Part shown: positions 13,924 to 22,418 of the stretch, one piece after another
Layout: every line of letters starts with the position of its first letter
Position numbering within the stretch: the stretch's first letter is position 1
NCBI GenBank assembly: GCA_002349055.1
Contig: DECD01000027.1
Span: forward strand, 13,383 to 37,875
Length of the DNA stretch: 24,493 bases
From: Bacteroidales bacterium UBA2939
GTDB taxonomy: Bacteria; Bacteroidota; Bacteroidia; Bacteroidales; P3
Direction of reading: 5' to 3'
Notes under the pieces: generated by a model
Database searches by the model: none
What the model was told of the DNA's origin: nothing
The model's input: the letters and a program-made list of their open reading frames with translations, nothing else
Translations under genes and position numbers: made by a program

Positions 13924-14373
13924 ATGAAAAAGAATAAAATTCTGTTAACAGCGGTGCTTTCTCTTCTCACCCTCGCCAGCATTTCATGCAGCAAAGACGG
14001 CAAAGAATGCGCAAAAGATGTCGCCGGAAGCTATGACGGAACCCTTGTCATGTCTGTCTCCGGTACCAACTACGGCACCTTCGACATGGTTGTGGATGTG
14101 AAATCGACATCCGACGACCAGGTCAGCATGACCATTCCCGCTTTCGGCGAAGGCCACATGGCCATGCCCGAGCTCACCGTCACCAATGTCGATGTCGACA
14201 AAGACGGCAGCACCTACACCCTGAAGAAAGACCAGTTCACCATCACCGTGAACGAGGTCCCTTATAAAGGTTCCATCAACGGCACCGTGAAGGACGGCAA
14301 GCTTACCTTCACCAGCCCCGTCACCCCCGGCGCCATGCCGATGGCTGTAGACCTCAACTTCACCACCAAGTAA
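13924..14373 (+). CDS. Calycin-like domain lipoprotein
   Basis: Protein of 149 aa with a lipoprotein signal peptide; the lipobox is ASISC with C22 as the lipidated residue. The mature part is rich in short beta strands, with the features of the calycin-like domain of Bacteroidota lipoproteins: AGSYDGTLVMSVSG, MPELTVTNVDV and GSINGTVKDGKLTF. Such domains are eight-stranded barrel-like folds that may bind small hydrophobic ligands. It is the first gene of a three-gene run with HmuY-like and TonB-receptor genes (15 bp and 2 bp gaps), so a role at the surface in heme or siderophore handling is inferred. It has the promoter-like sequence at 13848 and an A-rich leader. Confidence 0.75.
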   Translation: MKKNKILLTAVLSLLTLASISCSKDGKECAKDVAGSYDGTLVMSVSGTNYGTFDMVVDVKSTSDDQVSMTIPAFGEGHMAMPELTVTNVDVDKDGSTYTLKKDQFTITVNEVPYKGSINGTVKDGKLTFTSPVTPGAMPMAVDLNFTTK

Positions 14374-14388
14374 CCCTCTCCACTCTCA

Positions 14389-15012
14389 GTGAAACTGAAA
14401 CAGTTAATACTACTTCCGGCATTGCTGGCGTTGGTTTCATGTGACGGACTTTTTGGCGGGCTCTATGACGAGCCCGCCAAAAATCCTTTCGGTTTTGTGC
14501 AGCGCGACGACGACAATCGTGGCGGCACCCTCTGCATCGATGCCACAAGCTACACCCGCTGGACCTACATCGACCTCCATCACCATCACATAGACACAGC
14601 CAATATCACCCTTGGGCAGGAGGCTCCCCTTGAGTGGGACTTTGCCATCCACCACTACGATGTGAAGACCAACAACGGCAGCGCCGCCGAAAGTCCCTTC
14701 GACAACGTCGGCATGGCCATAGAACTCAATGGGCTGGACTTCGTTGCTGATGCCGACAGCCAGGTGGTAATCGACATGTCGACCATGATGGACGGCTATC
14801 TGGGATACACCCCATCGATGGTCAACCCCGTACTCTCACACTGGCTCGACGTCGACCTCTCCACCATGCCGCCCATCTACACTCTTTCCAACAAAGTCTA
14901 TCTTCTCCGTCTCAACGACGGCACACTCATAGCACTGCAATTCACCTCCTACATGGACGAGTCCTTTGTCAAAGGCATCGTCACCCTGCGCTACCGCATC
15001 ATCAACGACTAG
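14389..15012 (+). CDS. hmuY: HmuY-like heme-binding lipoprotein
   Basis: Protein of 207 aa starting at GTG 14389, with a short lipoprotein signal (ALLALVSC, C18 lipidated). It fits the HmuY family pattern: a SYTRWTYIDL strand, W-D-FAIHHYDVKTNNG in the centre, LSHWLDVD, then MPPIYTLSNKVYLLRLNDG, LQFTSYMD and a final GIVTLRYRI strand. HmuY proteins capture heme outside the cell and pass it to the HmuR receptor, whose gene follows after 2 bp. A run of four histidines (H64-H67, LHHHHID) and the HH pair in FAIHHYD are candidate heme ligands. Substrate is inferred from family and neighbour. Confidence 0.85.
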   Translation: MKLKQLILLPALLALVSCDGLFGGLYDEPAKNPFGFVQRDDDNRGGTLCIDATSYTRWTYIDLHHHHIDTANITLGQEAPLEWDFAIHHYDVKTNNGSAAESPFDNVGMAIELNGLDFVADADSQVVIDMSTMMDGYLGYTPSMVNPVLSHWLDVDLSTMPPIYTLSNKVYLLRLNDGTLIALQFTSYMDESFVKGIVTLRYRIIND

Positions 15013-15014
15013 CA

Positions 15015-16964
15015 ATGAAACACGCACTGGCACTCCTCCTGGTCACACTCACACACTTCTCTCTGTTGGGCCAGAACGAACCATCCGATTCCACTCAAAC
15101 CAATCCACGACTGCTCAACATGGTTGTTGTCACAGCCACACGCACCCCCAGGCTCCTCATGGAGGTACCTGTGGTTACGCGTATCATCACCGAGCAGGAC
15201 ATCAAAAACGCCGATGTGCCGACCCTACAGGACCTGCTGCAAACCGAGCTGCCCGGCATCGAGTTCACCTATGCCATGAACCAGCAGGTCAGCCTCAACA
15301 TGCAGGGCTTCGGCGGCAACTCGGTACTCTTCCTTGTCGACGGCGAACGCTTGGCGGGCGAGACCCTCGACAACATCGATTATTCGCGTCTCAACCTTGA
15401 TGCGGTGCAAAGGGTCGAAATCATCAAAGGGGCCGCCTCGTCGCTCTATGGCTCCAACGCCGTGGGCGGTGTCGTCAACCTCATCACCCGCACCACCGAC
15501 AGGCCGTGGAGCCTCCATCTCGGCTCGCGCATCTCATCGCTCAAAGACAGACATCACTACGGCTCTTTTGGCATCAAGCGCCAACGATGGAACAGCCTCA
15601 CCGACCTGCATTACATCGATGCCGCCGCCGTCCATCTGTCCGACACGGGCGACTTGCGTACCCTCTTTGCCAATAGCTCGTTCAACGCCAGCGAGAGGTT
15701 CCATATCAACATGAGCGACAAGATGACCATTACGGGCCGAGCCGGCTATTTCTTCCGCCAACGCGAGAAGTCGGAGGAAGCCGACGACCGCTACCGCGAC
15801 TTTTCCGCGGGACTCAAAGGAGACTTCGAGCTGGGCCGAAACTCTGACCTCATGATTTCCTACGCCTTTGACCAATACGACAAGAGCGACTACAGCGTTG
15901 CCTCACGACTGGATGTCCGCAACTACAGTAATGTCCAGCACACGTTCCGCACACTGTGCAACCATACCGTCAAATCGCCGTCGGACACCGCCGTCATCCT
16001 TGGCTCCCTGACTTTTGGCGGCGACCTCATGCGCGACTACCTCATGTCGTACCAGTTCACCGACGGAAACCACACTCAATACACGGCCGACGCCTTCGCC
16101 CAATGGGACTGGCATCCAACCTCACGCCTCAACATCGTTGCCGCGCTGCGCTACGACTATTATTCAGAGGCCACCATGTCGCACCTCTCACCAAAAGTCA
16201 ACCTAATGTACAAACTACCCCAGGTGAATTTCCGCGTCGGCTATGCCAACGGCTTCCGCGCCCCCACCCTCAAGGAGATGTTCATGAACTTCGACATGGC
16301 CAATATCTTTATCATCTACGGCAACCCCGACCTGCGTCCCGAAGTGAGCGACAACCTCAACGCCTCCGTCGAATGGAGCCACAATCAATACAACCTCACC
16401 TGCATGGCTTTCCACAACCATGTCAAGAACCGTATCACCACTTTCTGGAATCAGGAGAGAAACGGCATGGTCTATTCCAACATGAGTCCCGTCAGCATCA
16501 CAGGTCTCGACATTTCCCTAGCCATGCACTGGAGCAATGGCCTCGGGCTACGACTCTCCTATATCCTCACCCACGAGAGTCCCGAAGAGGACGGCATGCG
16601 AGCCTCCGCCACCCGTCCGCATACCGCCACCCTGTGCATCGACTACAGCCGCGACTGGTGTCTGGGGCATACCACCCTGGCCCTTAACGGACGGCTGCTC
16701 TCATCGGTCACCTGCGACGAATACACCTCGTACAGCAATCTTTCCCAGTTCGAGGAAATCACCTACCCAGGCTACACTCTGTGGCGTCTCACGCTCCGGC
16801 ACAGTTTCTCCCGAGGGGTATATCTCAATGCCACGGTGGACAATCTCTTCAACTACCGTCCCAACTATTACTACAATAACTCTCCCGCCACCACTGGCCG
16901 AACTCTGGCGCTAGGCTTGTCGCTGGACATTGACCAATGTTTCAGCAACTGTAAAGAAAAATAA
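15015..16964 (+). CDS. hmuR: TonB-dependent heme receptor, HmuR-like
   Basis: Outer-membrane receptor of 649 aa with a signal peptide (cleavage near LLGQ). The TonB-box/plug start is MVVVTATRTPR, followed by a plug domain with LQDLLQTELPG, LVDGERL and VEIIKGAASSLYGSNAVGGVVNLIT, then a 22-strand type beta barrel ending in LALGLSLDI. The barrel has the FRAP (414-417) and NPDL (437-440) motifs typical of heme receptors. The 19 residues between them contain no histidine, although many heme receptors have one there. Its gene is 2 bp after hmuY, and the pair matches the Porphyromonas-type hmuYR core. The other hmu genes (hmuSTUV) are not in the window. Confidence 0.88.
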   Translation: MKHALALLLVTLTHFSLLGQNEPSDSTQTNPRLLNMVVVTATRTPRLLMEVPVVTRIITEQDIKNADVPTLQDLLQTELPGIEFTYAMNQQVSLNMQGFGGNSVLFLVDGERLAGETLDNIDYSRLNLDAVQRVEIIKGAASSLYGSNAVGGVVNLITRTTDRPWSLHLGSRISSLKDRHHYGSFGIKRQRWNSLTDLHYIDAAAVHLSDTGDLRTLFANSSFNASERFHINMSDKMTITGRAGYFFRQREKSEEADDRYRDFSAGLKGDFELGRNSDLMISYAFDQYDKSDYSVASRLDVRNYSNVQHTFRTLCNHTVKSPSDTAVILGSLTFGGDLMRDYLMSYQFTDGNHTQYTADAFAQWDWHPTSRLNIVAALRYDYYSEATMSHLSPKVNLMYKLPQVNFRVGYANGFRAPTLKEMFMNFDMANIFIIYGNPDLRPEVSDNLNASVEWSHNQYNLTCMAFHNHVKNRITTFWNQERNGMVYSNMSPVSITGLDISLAMHWSNGLGLRLSYILTHESPEEDGMRASATRPHTATLCIDYSRDWCLGHTTLALNGRLLSSVTCDEYTSYSNLSQFEEITYPGYTLWRLTLRHSFSRGVYLNATVDNLFNYRPNYYYNNSPATTGRTLALGLSLDIDQCFSNCKEK

Positions 16965-16965
16965 A

Positions 16966-16997
16966 TTTGGTCATATCAGATAATATTTGTATTTTTG
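16966..16997 (+). promoter_or_regulatory. Promoter of the toxin-antitoxin remnant
   Basis: TTTG at 16966-16969, a 20-bp spacer and TATTTTTG at 16990-16997. It begins right after the hmuR stop codon and no terminator separates them. It may also serve fba, since no clear promoter is seen just before that gene. Confidence 0.85.
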
Positions 16998-17022
16998 CAA
17001 AAATTATTAGGTGTGGACCACA

Positions 17023-17232
17023 ATGAAGAAAAACAACAATAAAGAAGTGTTAGCGTCTGTTGCAGCCGAACCTGCGACCGCATTCAAACGGCTTGACCCC
17101 GTAACACATGCCCCAGTCCGTCCCACGAAACGGGGAATACCTGCCGACTGCATGACAGTTGATGAGTATTTTGATGGACTTATTGCAGAAATCCACAAGG
17201 AGTATGCGCGACTACGAGGTGATTTTCAGTAA
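17023..17232 (+). CDS. Antitoxin of a RelE/ParE-type module (putative)
   Basis: Protein of 69 aa from ATG 17023; a GTG at 17011 in the same frame would add four residues. The first 50 residues are basic and low in secondary structure. The C-terminus, MTVDEYFDGLIAEIHKEYARL, resembles the toxin-binding helix of Bacteroidota antitoxins that sit ahead of RelE/ParE-family toxins. It overlaps by 29 bp a reading frame that begins like such a toxin (17204). The assignment rests on the context and on the VDEYFD helix, not on a DNA-binding motif. The toxin is broken, so the antitoxin may be a leftover. Confidence 0.55.
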   Translation: MKKNNNKEVLASVAAEPATAFKRLDPVTHAPVRPTKRGIPADCMTVDEYFDGLIAEIHKEYARLRGDFQ

Positions 17233-17394
17233 TGCTGCGCTGATTGACTATACAGCTATCAGCAAATAATGACCATTCACCCTCAAGCGCGCCGCATGGT
17301 TTCGCACAACAAACGTTGGGTTTATGTGTTCCATATCGACGGCGATTTCGCAATTGTAGACCGCATTCTTTCATCAAAAAATATCAAACATTAA
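17204..17394 (+). pseudogene. Broken RelE/ParE-family toxin gene
   Basis: Two pieces in different frames read like the two ends of one toxin. Piece 1 (17204-17269) encodes MRDYEVIFSNAALIDYTAIS and stops. Piece 2 (17269-17394, 41 aa) encodes IHPQARRMVSHNKRWVYVFH followed by IDGDFAIVDRIL, which matches the C-terminal strands of the RelE/ParE fold (R-M-x-x-x-x-K-R-W-V-Y-V-F then D-G-D-x-x-I-x-R-I-L). An intact toxin is about 95-100 aa; only 62 remain. The central helix pair is gone and the frame is shifted, so an internal deletion is the simplest explanation. Confidence 0.65.
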
Positions 17395-17418
17395 AATAAC
17401 AATTTAAACACTAACAAT

Positions 17419-18417
17419 ATGGTAGATTACAAGAAAATCGGTCTCGTGAATACCCGCGAGATGTTCAAGAAAGCAGTCAACGGGGGCTATGCCATTCCCG
17501 CCTTCAACTTCAACAACATGGAGCAGATGCAGGCCATCATCCAGGCAGCCGTCGAGACCAAGAGTCCCGTCATTCTGCAGGTGAGTAAGGGTGCCCGCGA
17601 CTATGCCAACCCCACCCTGCTGCGCTACATGGCCGAGGGTGCCGTCGAGTATGCCAAGGAGCTGGGTTGCCCCAACCCCCAGATTGTGCTGCACCTCGAC
17701 CACGGCGACAGCTTCGAGACCTGCAAGAGCTGCATCGACATGGGCTTCAGCAGCGTGATGTACGACGGCAGCGCCCTGCCTTATGAGGAGAATATCAAAA
17801 TCTCCCGTCAGGTGGTGGAATATGCCCACAAGTACGATGTCACCGTCGAGTGCGAGCTCGGCGTGCTGGCCGGCGTCGAGGACGAGGTGGCCTCCGAGGT
17901 GAGCCACTACACCAAGCCCGAGGAGGTGATTGACTTTGCCACCCGCACCGGCTGCGACTCGCTGGCCATCAGCATTGGTACCAGTCACGGCGCCTACAAA
18001 TTCAAACCCGAGCAGTGCACCGTCGACCCCAAGACCGGCCGTCTGCTGCCTCCTCCCCTGGCCTTCGACGTCCTCGAAGCCGTCGAGAAGAAGCTCCCCG
18101 GCTTCCCCATCGTGCTGCACGGCTCGAGCAGTGTGCCGCAGGACGAGGTGGACACCATCAACGCCAACGGTGGCGCCCTGAAGGCCGCCGTGGGTATCCC
18201 CGAGGAGCAGCTGCGCAAGGCCGCCAAGAGCGCCGTGTGCAAGATTAACATCGACAGCGACAGCCGTCTGGCCATGACCGCCGCCATCCGCAAACACATG
18301 GCAGAGCATCCCGACCACTTCGACCCGCGCCAGTACCTGAAACCCGCCCGCGAGAGCATGAAGAAGATGTACATCCACAAGATTGTGAATGTGCTGGGTT
18401 CGAACGACAAGCTGTAA
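17419..18417 (+). CDS. fba: Class II fructose-1,6-bisphosphate aldolase
   Basis: Zinc-dependent aldolase of glycolysis and gluconeogenesis, splitting fructose-1,6-bisphosphate into glyceraldehyde-3-phosphate and dihydroxyacetone phosphate. The 332-aa protein has the class II landmarks: AIPAFNFNNMEQ, HLDHGDS (H92, catalytic D94, H95), the zinc-ligand glutamate in ECELGVLAGVED, ISIGTSHGAYKF and LHGSSSVP. Length fits the longer class II subgroup common in Bacteroidota. It starts 24 bp after the broken toxin gene, with no consensus promoter immediately upstream, so expression probably comes from the promoter at 16966 or from one hidden in the remnant. sppA follows after 9 bp in the same frame. 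Confidence 0.95.
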   Translation: MVDYKKIGLVNTREMFKKAVNGGYAIPAFNFNNMEQMQAIIQAAVETKSPVILQVSKGARDYANPTLLRYMAEGAVEYAKELGCPNPQIVLHLDHGDSFETCKSCIDMGFSSVMYDGSALPYEENIKISRQVVEYAHKYDVTVECELGVLAGVEDEVASEVSHYTKPEEVIDFATRTGCDSLAISIGTSHGAYKFKPEQCTVDPKTGRLLPPPLAFDVLEAVEKKLPGFPIVLHGSSSVPQDEVDTINANGGALKAAVGIPEEQLRKAAKSAVCKINIDSDSRLAMTAAIRKHMAEHPDHFDPRQYLKPARESMKKMYIHKIVNVLGSNDKL

Positions 18418-18426
18418 AGAAACACT

Positions 18427-20229
18427 ATGGAAAAGAAGCCCCTTACCTTTGGCAAGGCGGTGTGGGCCAGCGCGCTGGGCATGCTGATCGCCTCGGCCGT
18501 CTGCGGCCTGGTCATGCTCATCATGATGATTGGCATGGTGGCATCGTTGGGCAGCAGCGAGACGGTGATGGTGAGGAACAACACCTTCCTCACCATCGAC
18601 CTCGGCCACATCACCGGCGACCGTGCCGCCAGCGGCCTGATGCAGCGTTTCGGTGGCGACGAGAGCGTGGGTCTCATCCCTGCCGTCAACGCCATCCGCG
18701 AGGCCGCCAAAGACGAGAACATCAAAGGCATCTTCGTCAAGGACGGCGGTGCCAACGTGTCGTGGGCCTCGATGGAGGAGCTGCGCGACGCCCTCTGCGA
18801 GTTCCGCCAAAGCGGCAAACCGGTGGTGAGCTACGCCACGGACTATTCGCAAAGCGGATACTACCTGGCCACCGCCTCCGACCTGGTAAGCCTGCACCCC
18901 AGCGGCATGATAGACTTCCGCGGCATTGGTGCCGAGGTGATGTACTACAAGGACCTGCTTGACAAGCTGGGTGTCGAGATGCAGCTCATACGCCCCGAAA
19001 GCTGCGCCTACAAGAGTGCCGGCGAGGTGTACACCCTGAGCCACATGTCGCCCGCCAACCGCGAGCAGATACGCGCCTATGTGGCCTCCATCTGGCACAC
19101 CGCCACTTCCACCATCGCCGAAAGCCGACACCTGGATGTCGACAAGCTGAACAAGATTGCCGACGACCTGAGCGGCTATATGGCCGACGACGCCTGCGCA
19201 CAGCACCTGGTGGACACCCTCTGCTTCGAGGAGGACATCCGCAACCTGCTGAAGGAGCGCTACGAAGGCAAACACCTGCTGCCGATTGAAGACTACGCCA
19301 AGAACAATCAAGCAATCAAGCAATCGAGCAGTCATGCAATCGCCGTCATCTATGCCGAGGGCAACGTGATGGACGGCAGCGCCAAGGGCTTCGACGAAGG
19401 GGTCTATGGCGACGACATCGTCCGTTCGCTCCGCAAGGCCATGAACGACGACAAGGTGAAGGCCATCGTGCTGCGCGTCAACTCGCCCGGCGGCCAGGCC
19501 ACGGCCAGCGAGAGTATGACCCACGCCGTGATGCAGGCCCGCGAGAAGAAGCCCGTCATCGTCAGCATGGGCGACCTCGCCGCCTCGGCAGGCTACGAGA
19601 TGAGCTGCATGGCCGATGTCATCGTGGCACAGCCCATGACCATCACCGGCTCCATCGGTGTCTTCGGCACTATCCCCAATGTGCAGAAAATGCTCAACCA
19701 GAAGCTCGGGCTGCACGCCGACACCGTCAACACCAACCGCAACTCCACCGGCATGACCGTGCTCCGCCCCCTCTCCCCCACCGCCATGGCCCTGATGACA
19801 CGCAATGTCGAGGACTTCTATAAAGTCTTCGTGGGCCGCGTGGCCGAGGGACGACACATGACCTACGACGCTGTGCACCAGATTGCCCGCGGCCGTGTGT
19901 GGACCGGCGCCGACGCCAAGGAGATTGGCCTCGTCGACACCCTCGGCGGCCTCGACCTCGCCCTGCGCATCGCTGCCGAGAAAGCCGGCATCACCGACTA
20001 TTCCGTCAAGGAATATCCGTTGGAGAAGAGCACCTGGGAGCAGCTGTCAGAACTCTTCAACGGCGACAGCGACGAAGACCTCAACCTCGTCGCCAAGGCC
20101 CGTCTGGCATGGAAATGGAAATCCGCCAGCAAGAAAATGAAAACGCTTTCGCGCATCGAGCAAGATCTGCTCTTTGTCAGCGAAAGCGAAGGATTGCAGG
20201 CTCGCCTGCCATTTATATTTTTAGGCTAA
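18427..20229 (+). CDS. sppA: Signal peptide peptidase SppA, 67K type
   Basis: Membrane-bound serine protease that degrades cleaved signal peptides. The 600-aa protein has one N-terminal membrane span (about residues 12-42) and two tandem S49 domains, the E. coli-like long form. The catalytic dyad is present: Lys196 in AYKSAGE of the first domain and Ser387 in DLAASAGYEMS of the second. The linker between the domains, NNQAIKQSSSHA (about residues 293-305), is encoded by an 8-bp tandem repeat. The C-terminus QARLPFIFLG ends in a 17-bp overlap with the convergent tex gene. It lies 9 bp after fba, so the two are likely co-transcribed. Confidence 0.93.
   Translation: MEKKPLTFGKAVWASALGMLIASAVCGLVMLIMMIGMVASLGSSETVMVRNNTFLTIDLGHITGDRAASGLMQRFGGDESVGLIPAVNAIREAAKDENIKGIFVKDGGANVSWASMEELRDALCEFRQSGKPVVSYATDYSQSGYYLATASDLVSLHPSGMIDFRGIGAEVMYYKDLLDKLGVEMQLIRPESCAYKSAGEVYTLSHMSPANREQIRAYVASIWHTATSTIAESRHLDVDKLNKIADDLSGYMADDACAQHLVDTLCFEEDIRNLLKERYEGKHLLPIEDYAKNNQAIKQSSSHAIAVIYAEGNVMDGSAKGFDEGVYGDDIVRSLRKAMNDDKVKAIVLRVNSPGGQATASESMTHAVMQAREKKPVIVSMGDLAASAGYEMSCMADVIVAQPMTITGSIGVFGTIPNVQKMLNQKLGLHADTVNTNRNSTGMTVLRPLSPTAMALMTRNVEDFYKVFVGRVAEGRHMTYDAVHQIARGRVWTGADAKEIGLVDTLGGLDLALRIAAEKAGITDYSVKEYPLEKSTWEQLSELFNGDSDEDLNLVAKARLAWKWKSASKKMKTLSRIEQDLLFVSESEGLQARLPFIFLG
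19305..19341 (+). repeat. CAATCAAG tandem repeat inside sppA
   Basis: 8-bp units CAATCAAG (19305), CAATCAAG (19313), CAATCGAG (19321), CAGTCATG (19329) and a partial CAATC (19337). They encode the polar linker between the two S49 domains. The composition is AT-rich against a GC-rich gene. Confidence 0.8.
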
Positions 20230-22414
20230 GGCTTATCCTGTGTCTACGGAGGTCCACCTCCAGCACCTTGACTTGCAAGTGCTGATGGAGGTGGACCACT
20301 TCGTTGGGGTCGTTGACCCTTCTGTCAGCCATCTGGCTCACATGCACCAAACCGTCTTGATGCACTCCGATGTCGACAAAGGCACCAAAGGCAGTGATGT
20401 TGGTGACAATGCCGGGCAAAATCATGCCTTCCTTGACATCCTCGATACGGGTGACGTTCTTGTCGAACTCGAACACCTCGAACTTGGCGCGCGGGTCGAG
20501 GCCGGGTTTCTCCAGTTCTTTCATGATGTCCTGCAAGGTGGGCAAACCGCAGTTCTCGCTGACAAAATCCTCGAGTCGTATCTTCGAACGCAGCTCCTTG
20601 TCTTTCATCAGCGACTTCACGTCGGCACCCACCGACTGCGCCATTTTCTCCACCAAGGCGTAGCGTTCGGGGTGGACGGCACTTCTATCTAGAGGATTCG
20701 CACTCTCGCGCACGCGCAGAAAACCGGCGCACTGTTCGAAAGCCTTGTCGCCGAGGCCTTTCACGTCGTGCAACGCCTCGCGCGAGGCGAAGGCGCCATT
20801 CTTATTGCGATGGGCTACAATCTTGTCGGCCAGGGCGGGACCGATGCCGCTGACGTAAGAGAGCAACTCGCGGCTGGCGGTGTTGAGTTCTACGCCCACG
20901 CTGTTGACGCAGCTCTCCACCGTGTCGTCCAGGCTCTCGGAGAGCATCTTCTGATCCACATCGTGCTGATACTGACCCACGCCGATGCTCTTGGGGTCAA
21001 TTTTCACCAGCTCGCTGAGGGGGTCCATCAGGCGGCGGCCGATGCTCACGGCGCCGCGCACGGTGACGTCGTAGTCGGGGAATTCTTTTCTGGCCACATC
21101 GCTGGCACTGTAGACGCTGGCTCCTGCCTCGCTGACGGAGACGGCGATGACCTTGCGGTTGAAGTGGCAACGCTGCACCACCTCCTCGGTCTCGCGGCCG
21201 GCGGTGCCGTTGCCTATGGCGATGGCCTCAATCTGGAACGCCTCGACCAATGCCTCGAGCTTGCTGACGGCGGCGCGCTCCTCGCGCATCGAGGTGAAGG
21301 GGTAGATGGTTTCGTTGTGGAGCAGCTGGCCTTGGGCGTCGAGGCACACCACCTTGCAGCCAGTGCGGAAGCCGGGGTCGATGGCCAGGGTGCGCTTCTG
21401 CCCCATCGGGGCCGCCAGTAGCAGCTGCCGCAAGTTCTCGGCAAAGACGCGGATGGCCTCGCGGTCGGCCTTCTCCTTCAGTATATTGCGAAACTCCGTC
21501 TCGATACTCGGTTCTATCAATCGCTTATACGAATCCTCCGTGGCTTTTTCTATTTCCCGCTTCGCGAGATCCGGGAAATCCTGGAAATGATCACTTGATT
21601 TATCTGGATTTCCAAGATTTGTCCTGTCCATCCCACGGAAATCTTTTGAAATCTGATTAAATCTATTTCCACGATTTCCATGATTTCCGCCGTAGGCGGG
21701 GAGACAAGCCTCGATGCAGTCGTCGTTCTGCTCGGGGCGCACATGTACCTTGAGCACGCCGGCCTCTTCGCCGCGGAAAAGGGCGAGGATGCGGTGCGAC
21801 GGAGCCTTGGAGATGGGTTCCTTCCAGTCAATCCAGTTCTCAAATTTTCCTACCTTCTCATCATTTTCGTCCACGCCGCGGGCCAGTGAGGAGGTGAGCA
21901 TAGCGCGGCGGCGGAACACGTTGCGCACGCGGTTGCGGACGGCGGCGTCCTCGCTGATGCGCTCGGCGATGATGTCGCGAGCCCCCTGTAGGTCGTCGTC
22001 CGAGGCACCGGCAGGCATCACGCCGCGCATGATGCTGTTGGCCAAGGGTTCGAGACCCTTCTCGATGGCGATGGTGGCGCGGGTGCGACGCTTGGGGCGG
22101 TACGGGAGGTAGAGGTCTTCGAGCTCGGTCATGGTGGCCGCTGCCTCGATGGCCTTGCGCAACTCGGGCGTGAGTTTGCCCTGCTCTTCGATGCTCTGCA
22201 ACACCGCCTCGCGGCGCTTGTCGAGCTCCTTGAGGCGCAGCAGCAGGTCGCGGATGGCGGCAATCTGCACCTCGTTGAGGCCGCCGGTGGCCTCCTTGCG
22301 GTAGCGGGCGATGAAGGGCACCGTGGCACCCGACTCCAACAGTTCTATCGTTTTTTCAACCTGACGCTGGTTGACATTCAGCTGGTTGGCAATAATAGTG
22401 GCGTAGTTAATCAT
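20213..22414 (-). CDS. tex: Tex family RNA-binding transcription accessory protein
   Basis: Cytoplasmic nucleic-acid-binding protein of 733 aa. Domains in order: N-terminal Tex region (FIARYRKEATGGLNE, LEDLYLPYRPKRRTRA), YqgF/RuvX-like domain (LAIDPGFRTGCKVVCLD), helix-hairpin-helix repeats (SYVSGIGPALADKIVAHR, LGDKAFEQCAGFLR) and a C-terminal S1 domain (GIVTNITAFGAFVDIGVHQDG). Residues about 243-288 (NHGNRGNRFNQ ... FPDLAKREIEK) have no counterpart I know in Tex and are encoded by degenerate GGAAATC-type repeats (21551-21688). The reading frame stays open through them. Its usual length in the phylum is near 710, so the extra block explains the difference. The ATG follows TAAATTTG by only four bases. 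Confidence 0.93.
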   Translation of the reverse strand: MINYATIIANQLNVNQRQVEKTIELLESGATVPFIARYRKEATGGLNEVQIAAIRDLLLRLKELDKRREAVLQSIEEQGKLTPELRKAIEAAATMTELEDLYLPYRPKRRTRATIAIEKGLEPLANSIMRGVMPAGASDDDLQGARDIIAERISEDAAVRNRVRNVFRRRAMLTSSLARGVDENDEKVGKFENWIDWKEPISKAPSHRILALFRGEEAGVLKVHVRPEQNDDCIEACLPAYGGNHGNRGNRFNQISKDFRGMDRTNLGNPDKSSDHFQDFPDLAKREIEKATEDSYKRLIEPSIETEFRNILKEKADREAIRVFAENLRQLLLAAPMGQKRTLAIDPGFRTGCKVVCLDAQGQLLHNETIYPFTSMREERAAVSKLEALVEAFQIEAIAIGNGTAGRETEEVVQRCHFNRKVIAVSVSEAGASVYSASDVARKEFPDYDVTVRGAVSIGRRLMDPLSELVKIDPKSIGVGQYQHDVDQKMLSESLDDTVESCVNSVGVELNTASRELLSYVSGIGPALADKIVAHRNKNGAFASREALHDVKGLGDKAFEQCAGFLRVRESANPLDRSAVHPERYALVEKMAQSVGADVKSLMKDKELRSKIRLEDFVSENCGLPTLQDIMKELEKPGLDPRAKFEVFEFDKNVTRIEDVKEGMILPGIVTNITAFGAFVDIGVHQDGLVHVSQMADRRVNDPNEVVHLHQHLQVKVLEVDLRRHRISLSLKI
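21551..21688. repeat. Degenerate GGAAATC-type repeat block inside tex
   Basis: About 138 bp, AT-rich within a GC-rich gene, made of loosely repeated GGAAATC / GATTTCC units. On the minus strand GGAAATCATGGAAATCGTGG and CTTGGAAATCC recur. Read in the tex frame it encodes a polar, Asn/Asp/Arg-rich insert. The plus strand shows GGGAAATCCTGGAAATGATC in the same block. Confidence 0.75.
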
Positions 22415-22418
22415 GCTG

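Noticed and set aside
17404..19878. 824-codon minus-strand frame across fba and sppA
   Set aside because: Same explanation: both sense genes share one phase and avoid TTA, CTA and TCA. It crosses a gene boundary and has no start signal or motif.
21550..21843. 97-codon minus-strand frame rich in EI/IS repeats in tex
   Set aside because: It reads the repeat block of tex in another frame; the tex frame continues into conserved domains on both sides.
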